Source: a virus. From it: a stretch of 20,222 bases of DNA. The stretch covers positions 1-20,222 of the IMG/VR virus record IMGVR_UViG_3300030333_003252. One strand, written 5' to 3'. Each line of letters opens with the position of its first letter. Within the stretch, counting starts at the first letter, position 1. The position numbers and the translations under genes were made by a program. Below the pieces are notes generated by a model. That model had not been told where the DNA came from. It saw nothing but the letters and a program-made list of their open reading frames with translations, and did no database searches. This document shows, piece by piece, positions 8,480-16,076 of this stretch.

Positions 8480-9166
8480 ATGCAGAAAGAAATAAAACTC
8501 AAATTTGACGCTATAAGACCTTTTGGCCCCACTGTAGTTAAGGGCAAAGTGCCTGATTTTATTTTAAATATTGTAAATCAAAAGTGTGACGAGATACTTG
8601 GCGACCCTAAATTAGCTAAACAGTGGGATTGGTCTCCTAATTTAGCTGGTAATGTTAAACAAGAAGTTCGTATGCCACCAGAGTGGATTGACAAAGAAGG
8701 ACAGCAATTAGTTTTTTTAATTGGTGAAATGGTAAAACAATATTTATCCATACCACCTGCTAGTGAAACATTAGCACCAGAAAAAATAGATAAAATGGTT
8801 ATTGAATCTATGTGGGCCGTGAGTCAATGGGCGGGAGACTTTAATCCTGCACACATGCATGACGGTGATCTATCAGGAGTTTTTTATACAAAGATGCCAA
8901 AAAGTATAGACAAAGAAAGAAAAGCAGAAGATCACTATCCCAGTGTTGGTGATATACTTTTTATGTGTGGTGATCCTAAAACTTTTAGTGGACATAAACT
9001 TCAACATCCACCAGAGGTTGGTGACATATTTATGTTTCCGTCATGGTTGACTCACATGGTGTACCCTTTTAGAACACCAAATGAAGAAAGGAGATCTGTA
9101 TCATTTAATTTACGTTTAGTTCCAAAGGATGCAACTTTTACTACAGATAAAGATAAGGAGAAATGA
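8480..9166 (+). CDS. 2OG-Fe(II) oxygenase, TIGR02466/PF13759 type
   Basis: Start 8480 is chosen over the in-frame ATG at 8465 because GGAGGAG (8467-8473) sits at ideal distance before 8480 and would lie inside the longer reading. The 228-aa protein has the double-stranded beta-helix signature of this family. FNPAHMHDGDLSGVFY carries the first metal ligands, H125 and H127 (with D128 adjacent). The strand FMFPSWLTHMVYPF has the distal H192, and ERRSVSFNLR has the Arg pair 204-205 expected to bind the 2-oxoglutarate carboxylate. It probably hydroxylates a protein or small molecule using O2 and 2OG, but the substrate is unknown. It is the first gene of the rightward operon, and its stop overlaps the next start (ATGA). 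Confidence 0.85.
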   Translation: MQKEIKLKFDAIRPFGPTVVKGKVPDFILNIVNQKCDEILGDPKLAKQWDWSPNLAGNVKQEVRMPPEWIDKEGQQLVFLIGEMVKQYLSIPPASETLAPEKIDKMVIESMWAVSQWAGDFNPAHMHDGDLSGVFYTKMPKSIDKERKAEDHYPSVGDILFMCGDPKTFSGHKLQHPPEVGDIFMFPSWLTHMVYPFRTPNEERRSVSFNLRLVPKDATFTTDKDKEK

Positions 9167-9684
9167 TTAAAGTTACCGATAATGTTTTCGACGAAAAAGA
9201 CATAGATTTTTTTTATTCTGAGTTTAGAGACAATATGGGTTGGACCTTTACGGGGACGGGGGGATCAGAAAATAGTGATTGGAGAAAATTTCACATGCTT
9301 CTTAATAGAGATAATCCTGTGCATTCAAAACTTTTTGATAAATCAGATAAACTATTTAAAGAAACTTTACCATCATTTGCAGAGACACATGAACTAAAAA
9401 ATTACTATGCAAGTGGATATTTATATGGAACTCATCATCAAATACATACAGACTATGATAAAGGAGGTTTTACAGTTATGTTTTACCTTAATAAACTTTG
9501 GGACGTATCATATGCAGGTGAAACAATTTTTCTAAATAATATAGGAGATATTACTAATTCAGTTATCCCTAAACCAGGTAGGGCTGTAATATTTGATGGT
9601 AACATACCTCATGCCGCTAGAGAAGTCAGTAGAATTTGCGTTGAGTTAAGAATGGTGGCAACTTTTAAATATGAAGCAAAATGA
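9163..9684 (+). CDS. 2OG-Fe(II) oxygenase, prolyl-4-hydroxylase-like
   Basis: 173 aa, coupled upstream by ATGA with AAGGAG before the start and downstream by another ATGA. Metal ligands are H95-T-D97 (HHQIHTDYDKGGFTVMFYLN) and H150 (IPHAA), with R163 thirteen residues later as the likely 2OG-binding Arg. This is the layout of the PF13640 (2OG-FeII_Oxy_3) group. The second half aligns well by eye with the 190-aa oxygenase at 11822: both have a W-D-V, (G/A)GE, VIP-P-R-A-(A/V)-(V/I)F and VSRIC order, so they are paralogues. The substrate is unknown. Members of this fold hydroxylate Pro, Lys, Asn or small molecules. Confidence 0.85.
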   Translation: MIKVTDNVFDEKDIDFFYSEFRDNMGWTFTGTGGSENSDWRKFHMLLNRDNPVHSKLFDKSDKLFKETLPSFAETHELKNYYASGYLYGTHHQIHTDYDKGGFTVMFYLNKLWDVSYAGETIFLNNIGDITNSVIPKPGRAVIFDGNIPHAAREVSRICVELRMVATFKYEAK

Positions 9685-10301
9685 TAGAGATTTTAAAAAC
9701 TCCAATATTTACACATGAAGTTTTTAGTTTTAGCCTACCAAATTTTGAAACTTACAAAAAACAAATTGAACAGATAGTCTTGGTAGAGGAAAATAAATCT
9801 ATACATAAAATTGACACGTCACCAGAGAATGAGTGTAATGTAAAAGCTAAAAGAACTGCTTGGAACTCACATCAAAAATATTTTGCTTTACAAAGAATTT
9901 GTGATGATGTTTCTAATTATGTAGAGCAATTTGTTGCCAGTGAAGATTATGATGCGCCAAAATTTGAAACGCAAGAATGTTGGATTAATTGGTATGGAAA
10001 AGGTCAAAACGCCTTACCTCATCATCATGGTTCTAATTTATCTGCGGTTTTGTTTGTTGATGTTGAGAACACAGATGCTAATTTTTATTTTCACGCGGAT
10101 AAAAATTTAGTTCTTCATAAAAAAACTGATGTGCACACTAATTTTAACGATATCGTTGAGGTAAAGGCTAAAAACGGCACAGTTTTATTTTTTGATGGTA
10201 GCATTTCGCACTCTGTATCACCAAACTTAACAGAAAAAAGAAGAGTCACAATGGCTATAAATTTTAAACCTGTTTATACGTATGAAAGAAGTGAATATTA
10301 A
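9681..10301 (+). CDS. 2OG-Fe(II) oxygenase, TIGR02466-like, divergent
   Basis: 206 aa, starting in an ATGA overlap with the previous oxygenase. The metal-binding loop reads ALPHHHGSNLSAVLFVDV (H114-H116), in place of the usual H-x-H-P, followed by a beta-rich stretch. FFDGSISHSV contributes the distal H177, and EKRRVTMAINFK supplies Arg 187/188 for 2-oxoglutarate. The overall order (N-terminal PIF/H segment, WINWYGKG strand before the His cluster, terminal RR-x-x-MAINF strand) matches the TIGR02466/PF13759 group. Three consecutive His residues make the exact ligand pair uncertain. Its last 20 bases overlap the following small gene. Confidence 0.8.
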   Translation: MIEILKTPIFTHEVFSFSLPNFETYKKQIEQIVLVEENKSIHKIDTSPENECNVKAKRTAWNSHQKYFALQRICDDVSNYVEQFVASEDYDAPKFETQECWINWYGKGQNALPHHHGSNLSAVLFVDVENTDANFYFHADKNLVLHKKTDVHTNFNDIVEVKAKNGTVLFFDGSISHSVSPNLTEKRRVTMAINFKPVYTYERSEY

Positions 10302-10566
10302 TAAAGTTCCAATGGTTAGGATTACTTGGCTTGATGCAAGAGATATGGAAACAGGTTGGCTTTCTATAAAAGAAATAATGGAAGCGCCTTTGGCCGTGTG
10401 CCAAGAAGTAGGATACATGGTTGTAAACAATGATGATAAGATTGTAATTATGCGATCTTGGTGTATAGACAAAGATGATAATCACGGAGGGGGTGCCATT
10501 GCTATTCCAAGAGGCTGGGTAAGAGAGATAGAATATTTGAAAGTGGATTATGCTGTTAAAAAATAA
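10282..10566 (+). CDS. Conserved small phage protein of unknown function
   Basis: 94 aa from the ATG at 10282, which overlaps the upstream oxygenase by 20 bases. An internal ATG at 10312 would begin the protein at MVRITWLDARD. I favour that as a possible true start, because relatives I recall begin close to a V-x-I-T-W-x-D-A segment. Neither start has a strong ribosome site. The sequence reads as a small beta-barrel-like domain: VRITWLDARDMETGW, a YMVVNNDDKIVIMRSW strand pair, then GAIAIPRGWVREIEYL. No catalytic residues are apparent. The 3' end overlaps the JmjC-like gene by 17 bases, tying it into the oxygenase operon. Function unknown; possibly a substrate-handling or regulatory partner. 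Confidence 0.7.
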   Translation: MKEVNINKVPMVRITWLDARDMETGWLSIKEIMEAPLAVCQEVGYMVVNNDDKIVIMRSWCIDKDDNHGGGAIAIPRGWVREIEYLKVDYAVKK

Positions 10567-11059
10567 AGATATAAAAAGAATTAAGAACAAAAAAGTTACT
10601 TATGTAAAAAAGTTCACTCAAAATTTAAGAAATTATAATTTTGATATTCTTGCTAGTTTAATCGATGATTATTCTTTAACTGTCTTAAACAAAAGTAATA
10701 TACTGAATTTTAATGCTACTTGGCAGGTTAAAGATGTTCATAAAACAAATACTGATTTTTTTGTTTTTTTAGATTTTCTGTATAAGATTTTTAAATACAC
10801 TCCTGAAACAAGGGATGGAGTTGATTTATTTTTTTCTTTCGTCACAAATACAGGAATATCACATGTAGATACAGAAGATGTTTTTTTAATTGGCATGCAC
10901 GGTAAAACTATTTATCGAATAACAGATACTAATAAAGATTATTTGTTAGAATATGGAGATCTTCTTCACATACCAAAAGGAATTAGACATAAATCAATAT
11001 CATCTACCCCTCGTATAATTGCTTCAATAGGTTTTTATGGCGGAAAATATGCAAATTAA
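10550..11059 (+). CDS. Mini JmjC/cupin-type putative 2OG oxygenase
   Basis: 169 aa. The C-terminal half shows the Cupin_4 (JmjC ribosomal oxygenase) pattern: GISHVDTEDVFLIGMHGKTI with H105-x-D107 as metal ligands, LLEYGDLLHIPKGIRH with the distal H147, and then PRIIASIGFY. Cellular members such as bacterial RoxA are much longer and hydroxylate ribosomal proteins. Here the N-terminal part is short and the dimerisation and winged-helix domains are missing. The protein overlaps the preceding gene by 17 bases and the glycosyltransferase by 23 bases. It is the only oxygenase in the island of this fold class. Whether it is active or a 2OG/metal-binding cupin is not decidable here. Confidence 0.7.
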   Translation: MLLKNKDIKRIKNKKVTYVKKFTQNLRNYNFDILASLIDDYSLTVLNKSNILNFNATWQVKDVHKTNTDFFVFLDFLYKIFKYTPETRDGVDLFFSFVTNTGISHVDTEDVFLIGMHGKTIYRITDTNKDYLLEYGDLLHIPKGIRHKSISSTPRIIASIGFYGGKYAN

Positions 11060-11825
11060 ATTATTTATAGGCACACCTTGTTATGGTGGTATGATAACGG
11101 CCGACTACTTTAAAAGTTGTATGCAACTCGTAGCTCTTGCATCCACACAAAAAATAGAATTACAGTTTGGCACGATAGGTAATGAATCATTAATTACTAG
11201 AGCCAGAAATACTTTGGTGCAATTGTTCATGGATGGTGATTATACTCACCTTTTATTTATAGATTCTGATTTAGCTTTTAATCCAGAGGCAGTAATAAGA
11301 ATGCTTGAGTATGATAAAGATGTTGTCACGGGCATATATCCAAGAAAAACAATCGATTGGATAAAAGTTAAGAAAAGATTAAAAGAAAACCCAGAAATGT
11401 CAGAAGATGAGTTATTAGCAGCATCTCTTCAATATAATTTAAATGTAAAAGATCCTAAAAATATACTTACACAAAAAGGTTTTATTGAGGTTATGGATGG
11501 TCCTACTGGTTTTATGTTAATACAAAGAGATGTATTTGTAAGAATGGCTAGCGTTTATCCAGAGTTAAAATTTGTGCCTGACCAGCATATTAATCAATCT
11601 CATGATAAAGAATTTAATTATCACAAAACATCTGATTGGAATTATACTTTTTTTGATACTATGATAGAGCCACAAACAAAAAGATATTTATCAGAGGACT
11701 ATGCTTTCTGTCGTTTGTGGCAAAATATGGGCGGTAAAATTTATGCAGATGTATTAAGCGGTTTGACACATTACGGAAACTATGCTTTTAAAGGCAATGT
11801 TGGAACACAGTTTAAATTAAAATGA
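11037..11825 (+). CDS. GT-A fold glycosyltransferase
   Basis: 262 aa from ATG 11037; a second ATG at 11049 follows GGCGG and gives MQIKLFIGTPCYGG, an N-terminus more like family members, so the true start may be 11049. The first beta-strand and loop (IGTPCYGG), SLITRARNTLV (about 51-61) and the DSD metal motif in LLFIDSDLAFNPEAV (72-86) are those of a nucleotide-sugar-dependent GT-A enzyme. GPTGFMLIQRDVF and YLSEDYAFCRLW supply the acceptor-side and catalytic-acid region. Such single-domain transferases are frequent in marine phages. With oxygenases on both sides (an ATGA overlap with the next one), transfer of a sugar to a hydroxylated acceptor is an attractive but unproven role. Confidence 0.85.
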   Translation: MAENMQIKLFIGTPCYGGMITADYFKSCMQLVALASTQKIELQFGTIGNESLITRARNTLVQLFMDGDYTHLLFIDSDLAFNPEAVIRMLEYDKDVVTGIYPRKTIDWIKVKKRLKENPEMSEDELLAASLQYNLNVKDPKNILTQKGFIEVMDGPTGFMLIQRDVFVRMASVYPELKFVPDQHINQSHDKEFNYHKTSDWNYTFFDTMIEPQTKRYLSEDYAFCRLWQNMGGKIYADVLSGLTHYGNYAFKGNVGTQFKLK

Positions 11826-12394
11826 CTATTCTTAAAGTAATTGATAATGCTGCGCCTGAAGAAATTTTCACATTAGCTTCTAAAGAATGCACTAAAGGAA
11901 TTTGGCAATTTAATAATGTTTCTTTTGAAGGAGACACTAATTCTGGTTTCGGGGCAAGTGATTATATATCTGAAGTTAATTCCTCGATAAAAAAAGGTGA
12001 GTTTAATAAATCAAATATTATTTATAATCTTTGGAATGCAATTAATGATAAAATAAAAGTAGAGGATAATTTTAAAAACACATTAAAAAGAGTTCATTTA
12101 AATTGTGGTCCTCCTTTATATGACCAAGCATGGCATCGAGATGATCCTGCTGTTTTTTCAAAAGACATAACTGTCGTTCACTTTTTACATGCAACATGGG
12201 ATGTAAAATGGGGTGGAGAGATGATTATATTTGATGAAGCTTTAACAAGAGTAACATCAGGAGTTATTCCTCTTCCCAACAGGGCTGCTGTTTTTCCTTC
12301 ATATCTTCCTCATAGAGGAGTTACTGTGTCCAGAATATGCCCTGTTATGAGAGTATCTATTGCATTTCAATGTGCTTTTAATAATACCCTTTAA
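11822..12394 (+). CDS. 2OG-Fe(II) oxygenase, prolyl-4-hydroxylase-like
   Basis: 190 aa, translationally coupled to the glycosyltransferase (ATGA 11822-11825). Metal ligands are H105-R-D107 (DQAWHRDDPAVF) and H164 (YLPHRGV), with R177 thirteen residues beyond as the probable 2OG ligand. Between them, ATWDVKWGGEMIIFDEA and GVIPLPNRAAVFP are classic PF13640 strands. The C-terminal half is clearly paralogous to the 173-aa enzyme at 9163, including VSRIC before the Arg. The gene is followed by a 31-base gap and then the tail-protein gene. Pairing with a glycosyltransferase upstream and a virion gene downstream makes a virion protein a candidate substrate (inference). Confidence 0.85.
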   Translation: MTILKVIDNAAPEEIFTLASKECTKGIWQFNNVSFEGDTNSGFGASDYISEVNSSIKKGEFNKSNIIYNLWNAINDKIKVEDNFKNTLKRVHLNCGPPLYDQAWHRDDPAVFSKDITVVHFLHATWDVKWGGEMIIFDEALTRVTSGVIPLPNRAAVFPSYLPHRGVTVSRICPVMRVSIAFQCAFNNTL

Positions 12395-12425
12395 TTTTGA
12401 ATAAAATAGGTTAAAATAATTAGCC

Positions 12426-14282
12426 ATGCAATTAGTAGATCTTAAATTTAGACCAGGCATTGATAAGCAAGATACAGCATATTCTGCTGGTGATGAGCGT
12501 AAGTATGTTGATTCTGATTTTGTTCGATTTCACTACGGTAAACCTGAAAGATGGGGTGGCTGGGTTAATCTTCCAAATCCTAATGTAACAGTGGTGGGCG
12601 TTGTTAGAGATACACACTCATGGATTGGTTTAGATGGTACGAGATATTTAGCTTTAGGAACAGACAGAAAACTCTATATTTTTTCTGAAGGTAAAGTTTA
12701 TGACATAACACCACTTAGAGAAACACAAGCTTTAACTAATCCATTTGCAACATCATCTGGTTCTTCAACTGTGACTGTAACAGACGCTGGCCACAACGCT
12801 GAAGTCGGTGCTTTTGTAACATTTGACAACGGATCTGCCACAAACGTGGTTGATGGTATAGATTTTAATGCTGAGTTTGAAATACTTACAGTGCCTACCA
12901 ACAACACTTTTACAATAAACGCGGGCACTAATGCCTCTGGCACTACGGCTGCTGGTGGAGGCTCAGTAACTGCTACATATCAAATAAATCCTGGACCAAC
13001 GTCGTCAACCTACGGATATGGGTGGGGCACTGAAACATGGGGAGCTAGCACATGGGATACAGCTAGATCTTCTTCAAATGTTGTTGTTGCGGCAAGAAAC
13101 TGGTCTCTAGACAATTTTGGTGAAGACTTAATTGCAACAGTTTTAAATGGTGGCACATTTATTTGGGACACCTCAGGGGGTTTAGGTGCAAGATCCACCG
13201 CTTTGTCAAATGCACCCACAGCATCAAGATTTAGTTTGGTATCAACAGACACAAGACACCTATTAATATTTGGAACAGAAACAACAATAGGAAATACCGC
13301 TACACAAGATGATTTATTGCTTAGATTTTCAGATAGAGAAGATGCAACTGATTACACACCGGTATCTACAAATGAAGCAGGATCTCTTCGTATATCTGAT
13401 GGATCAAGAATAATAGGCGCAGTAAAATCAGCTGGTCAAATCTTAATTTGGACTGACACATCTTTACATGGTTTACAATTTGTAGGAACACCTTTTACTT
13501 TTGGTCTTCGTCAACTTGGAGCAAATGCGGGTTTGATAGCACAGCACGCAGCCATAGAGGTAAATGGCATTGCTTATTGGATGTCTGATAATGCGTTTTA
13601 CTTATATGATGGTGTCGTAAAAAAAATGCCTTGTTCTGTGCAAGATTTTGTTTTTGACGACATTAGTTATACAAATAAAAATGATATAGCCGTCGGTCTA
13701 AACACTGCATATAATGAAATTATTTGGTATTACCCATCAGCTAATGCAACTCAAATAGATAGGTCTGTTGCTTACAACTATTTAGAAGGAACTTGGTATA
13801 CTAATTCTTTAGGTAGAACGACTTGGCTTGGAGCATATGTTTATGAATTACCTATAGCCACAGAATACAGCACATCCACCACTGCTAACGCCACATCTAT
13901 TCTAGGTTTAACTGCAGGGGCTTCTTTTGTTTATGAACACGAAGTAGGTAACAATCAAGCAGATGGCTCAGCAATAACTGCCTTTTTAGAAACTGGATCT
14001 GTAGAGATAGCAGACGGTGATCAATTAATGTCTGTAAGTAAATTAGTACCAGACTTTGACAATTTAACTAATACCATGACAGCTACTTTAACTTTAGAAC
14101 AATACCCACAGTCATCTGCAAATGTAACGACCTCAGGAAACATTACAAATACTACTGAAAAAATTAATGTTAGAGGTAGAGGTAGAGCGGTAAAAATAAA
14201 ATATCAAACAAACACTGTTGATGATACACCTTGGAGACTTGGTTCTCAAAAACTACAAATAAGACCAGATGGCAGGAGATGA
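12426..14282 (+). CDS. Phage tail/stabilisation-type structural protein (618 aa)
   Basis: The N-terminus (VDLKFRPGIDKQDTAY, then DSDFVRFHYGKPERWGGW) matches a protein common in short-tailed marine phages and reminiscent of the phage stabilisation family (P22 gp10-like) at the tail. The body is beta-rich with recurring YLALGTDRKLYIF, NGGTFIWDT and LLIFGTE-type strands, suggesting a beta-propeller. Residues about 110-187 are a Ser/Thr/Gly-rich segment (GSSTVTVTDAGHNAEVGAF onward) that looks like an inserted beta domain. The gene has no close ribosome site, and a weak TAAAAT -10-like box lies at 12412. Its stop overlaps the next oxygenase start (ATGA). Abundant exposed Ser, Thr and Asn would make it a natural acceptor for the neighbouring modifying enzymes; this is inference. 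Confidence 0.75.
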   Translation: MQLVDLKFRPGIDKQDTAYSAGDERKYVDSDFVRFHYGKPERWGGWVNLPNPNVTVVGVVRDTHSWIGLDGTRYLALGTDRKLYIFSEGKVYDITPLRETQALTNPFATSSGSSTVTVTDAGHNAEVGAFVTFDNGSATNVVDGIDFNAEFEILTVPTNNTFTINAGTNASGTTAAGGGSVTATYQINPGPTSSTYGYGWGTETWGASTWDTARSSSNVVVAARNWSLDNFGEDLIATVLNGGTFIWDTSGGLGARSTALSNAPTASRFSLVSTDTRHLLIFGTETTIGNTATQDDLLLRFSDREDATDYTPVSTNEAGSLRISDGSRIIGAVKSAGQILIWTDTSLHGLQFVGTPFTFGLRQLGANAGLIAQHAAIEVNGIAYWMSDNAFYLYDGVVKKMPCSVQDFVFDDISYTNKNDIAVGLNTAYNEIIWYYPSANATQIDRSVAYNYLEGTWYTNSLGRTTWLGAYVYELPIATEYSTSTTANATSILGLTAGASFVYEHEVGNNQADGSAITAFLETGSVEIADGDQLMSVSKLVPDFDNLTNTMTATLTLEQYPQSSANVTTSGNITNTTEKINVRGRGRAVKIKYQTNTVDDTPWRLGSQKLQIRPDGRR

Positions 14283-14731
14283 TTTATATTAAAGACGATT
14301 GTCTTGAAGAAAAAGAAATACAACAATTAAATACATTACTAACTCATCCACATCAGAGAGAGTGGGGAGAGGGCCTTGTTCGTGAGCTATCTACAGAACA
14401 TAATATTGTACAAAAAATAGCTAGTTTTATTGACGATAAAAAATTTGCAGATGTAGAGTATTGTAATATCACAACTTATTCAAAGGATAGTGCTATGCAT
14501 TTTCATAAGGATGCTGCGAGAGACGAAACAACTGGCACTTCTGTAACTTTCATAAATGACGATTTTCAGGGTGGACAAGGGGTAGTAGAAGGAGTTACAA
14601 TAGATCCATTAGTAGGTAGAACTTACTATTTTGACGGACAAAAATTAAGACATGGAGTGTTAAATGTGATAAAAGGAGAGCGAAAAGTTATATTAATATG
14701 GTATACAAATGGCAAAAATAACAATAACTAG
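14279..14731 (+). CDS. 2OG-Fe(II) oxygenase, small
   Basis: 150 aa from the ATG at 14279, chosen because it forms an ATGA overlap with the tail-protein stop and has CAGGAG just upstream; the frame stays open further upstream but without signals. Metal ligands are H76-K-D78 (SAMHFHKDAARDETT) and H125 (QKLRHGV), with R135 ten residues later (GERKVILIWYT) as the probable 2OG ligand. FINDDFQGGQGVVEG is the usual strand pair. At 150 residues it is close to a bare double-stranded beta-helix core. The H-to-R spacing of 10 groups it with the oxygenase at 19088 and apart from the 9163/11822/19616 set, which has 13. Coupling to the tail gene suggests that protein as a substrate (inference). Confidence 0.8.
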   Translation: MIYIKDDCLEEKEIQQLNTLLTHPHQREWGEGLVRELSTEHNIVQKIASFIDDKKFADVEYCNITTYSKDSAMHFHKDAARDETTGTSVTFINDDFQGGQGVVEGVTIDPLVGRTYYFDGQKLRHGVLNVIKGERKVILIWYTNGKNNNN

Positions 14732-14876
14732 ATTACCAAACGCTACGCCAGAATATGATGCTAGTCAATTTGACCAAATGATAAAATTATTAGATCAAAT
14801 AATATTATTATTAAATACTAATTATCAACAAGATTTAAAAGAAGAATCAGAGGCGGAGGGTTTTTTCCTTGGCTAA
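14709..14876 (+). CDS. Conserved small marine-phage protein ending in FFLG (55 aa)
   Basis: ATG at 14709 overlaps the oxygenase end by 23 bases; the stop is TAA 14874-14876. The protein begins MAKITITRLPNATPEYD, has a Leu/Ile-rich helix (DQMIKLLDQIILLLNTNY) and ends EAEGFFLG. A very similar plan (LPNA-PxxYD near the start, a QL-helix, NTTYQxD, terminal FFLG) recurs in many marine phages next to tail genes, from memory. It is probably a small coiled-coil structural or adaptor protein. It was found by translating the gap between the flanking genes and overlaps the next gene by 8 bases. Confidence 0.8.
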   Translation: MAKITITRLPNATPEYDASQFDQMIKLLDQIILLLNTNYQQDLKEESEAEGFFLG

Positions 14877-15231
14877 TACATTTAAAAGCTCAATGGTTGA
14901 TATGACATCAACAGATTTAACAACCATATTAACGGTGCCAACAGCTGACCCTGGTGCTACACCACCTGTGCCTCCTACAACTGACGTAATTAAATCTATT
15001 TTAATTTGTAATGACTCAGGAAACACTACACTTGTAGACTTAGAGGTGCTTAGATCCTCTGCTACTTTTGAATTATTTAAGGCTAAGAGTGTTGCAACAA
15101 ATACAACAACAGAATTATTATCTCAGCCTTTAGTTTTACAAGAATCTGATGTATTAAAAGCACAGGCTAATGCTGCTAACCAAGTTCACATTATTGTAAG
15201 TTTTATGGAGGTTACAAAAGGTCAACTTTAG
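14869..15231 (+). CDS. Putative small virion protein, TTG start (120 aa)
   Basis: Translation most likely starts at TTG 14869, which follows GGAGG at about nine bases and overlaps the preceding gene by eight. The product starts MANTFKSSMVDM. It is Thr/Ser-rich and beta-strand-rich, with a Pro/Thr linker (DPGATPPVPPTTD, about 27-39) and a C-terminal strand VHIIVSFMEV. The arrangement (short start, TILTVP, ILICNDSGN-TLVDLEV) resembles small beta-sandwich head-tail or decoration proteins of marine phages near the FFLG protein. No enzyme motif is seen. It has no overlap with the following oxygenase; 11 bases separate them. Confidence 0.7.
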   Translation: MANTFKSSMVDMTSTDLTTILTVPTADPGATPPVPPTTDVIKSILICNDSGNTTLVDLEVLRSSATFELFKAKSVATNTTTELLSQPLVLQESDVLKAQANAANQVHIIVSFMEVTKGQL

Positions 15232-15242
15232 AAAGGAATATT

Positions 15243-15833
15243 ATGAATTTACAGTCACTATTTATTACACCTGTTATGATGACAGAGGTCACGGGCCACG
15301 GTCATTTAATAGATAGACTTTATGAGATAAAGGCTAAAGACAAAAAAGGTATGCCAAGATCCAATGTTGGAGGCTGGCACAGTGACGATGAACTTTATAA
15401 AGATGAAGAATTTAAAAGCACAGTAGGTGATATATTATTAAAAGCTAAAGAGTGCTTTAATCATTTAGATGTGCAAGATAAATACGTTCCAGAAATGACA
15501 GGTTTGTGGGGCATGATTAATCCTCCAGGATCTAGAAATAATGTCCACACACATCCTTACAATTACTTGTCTGGAGTGTACTATCTAAAAGTGCCTCAAA
15601 AAAGCGGTAATTTAGTGTTTCTAGAGCCTAAACCACAGGCTGAGGTATTATCACCCCCAAAGAAGAAAAACGCCTCTGTGCATATCGCACATAGCGTAGA
15701 TTTCGAACCAAAGGAAAATTCATTGATTTTTTTCCCATCATGGTTACAACATGAAGTTAAAATAAATAGTTCTAATGAAGATAGAGTTATTTTAAGTTTT
15801 AACATAAATTGGAGAGAAAATGCCGATAATTGA
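15243..15833 (+). CDS. 2OG-Fe(II) oxygenase, TIGR02466/PF13759 type
   Basis: 196 aa with AAAGGA before the ATG. This is the clearest TIGR02466 match in the window. The N-terminal LFITPVM segment is typical. GLWGMINPPGSRNNVHTHPYNYLSGVYYLKVP (given here in parts) provides H102 and H104; LIFFPSWLQHEV gives distal H170; and EDRVILSFNIN gives R181 for 2-oxoglutarate. The inserted stretch around 125-150 (EPKPQAE, PPKKKNAS) is hydrophilic. It overlaps the next gene by 14 bases. Family members are described only as putative oxygenases, so the substrate is open. Confidence 0.9.
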   Translation: MNLQSLFITPVMMTEVTGHGHLIDRLYEIKAKDKKGMPRSNVGGWHSDDELYKDEEFKSTVGDILLKAKECFNHLDVQDKYVPEMTGLWGMINPPGSRNNVHTHPYNYLSGVYYLKVPQKSGNLVFLEPKPQAEVLSPPKKKNASVHIAHSVDFEPKENSLIFFPSWLQHEVKINSSNEDRVILSFNINWRENADN

Positions 15834-16074
15834 ACCCGCAGAACAAATAGGAACAATAACTTTAGAAGACGGAAGAACAATTCCTAGATATAAAGTTAAA
15901 ACTGAAACCACGTTAACTAATATGGACACTGGTCAGGAATATGAATCAGAAGAAGCTATGCAAGCTGATATAGATGATCCAAACACTTCAACTACTGCTG
16001 AAAAAATTAGAAGAGATGTTAAAGTATTTGCTCCGTCATTAAAAGATATGTTAGGTCAAACACCAAAAGAATAG
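15820..16074 (+). CDS. Conserved marine-phage protein of unknown function (84 aa)
   Basis: The ATG at 15820 has GGAGAG just upstream and overlaps the preceding oxygenase by 14 bases. The protein reads GTITLEDGRTIPRYKV, then TTLTNMDTGQEYESEEA, then IRRDVKVFAP. It is acidic overall and beta-rich in the first half. I recognise the TNM-TG-EYES core from small proteins that are common beside tail and accessory genes in marine phages, where they are unnamed. No metal-binding or catalytic signature is visible. It could be a small head or tail component, or a partner of the flanking modification enzymes. Confidence 0.75.
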   Translation: MPIIEPAEQIGTITLEDGRTIPRYKVKTETTLTNMDTGQEYESEEAMQADIDDPNTSTTAEKIRRDVKVFAPSLKDMLGQTPKE

Positions 16075-16076
16075 TT

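Noticed and set aside
10227-10590. Two - strand open frames opposite the 94-aa gene
   Set aside because: Both lack ribosome sites, overlap each other and run against well-supported coupled + strand genes; their translations look like AT-rich antisense shadows.
12391-12417. Possible promoter before the 618-aa tail gene (TTTAAT or TTAATT with TAAAAT)
   Set aside because: The -35 match is poor and the region is AT-rich, so the pair is not above what chance would give.
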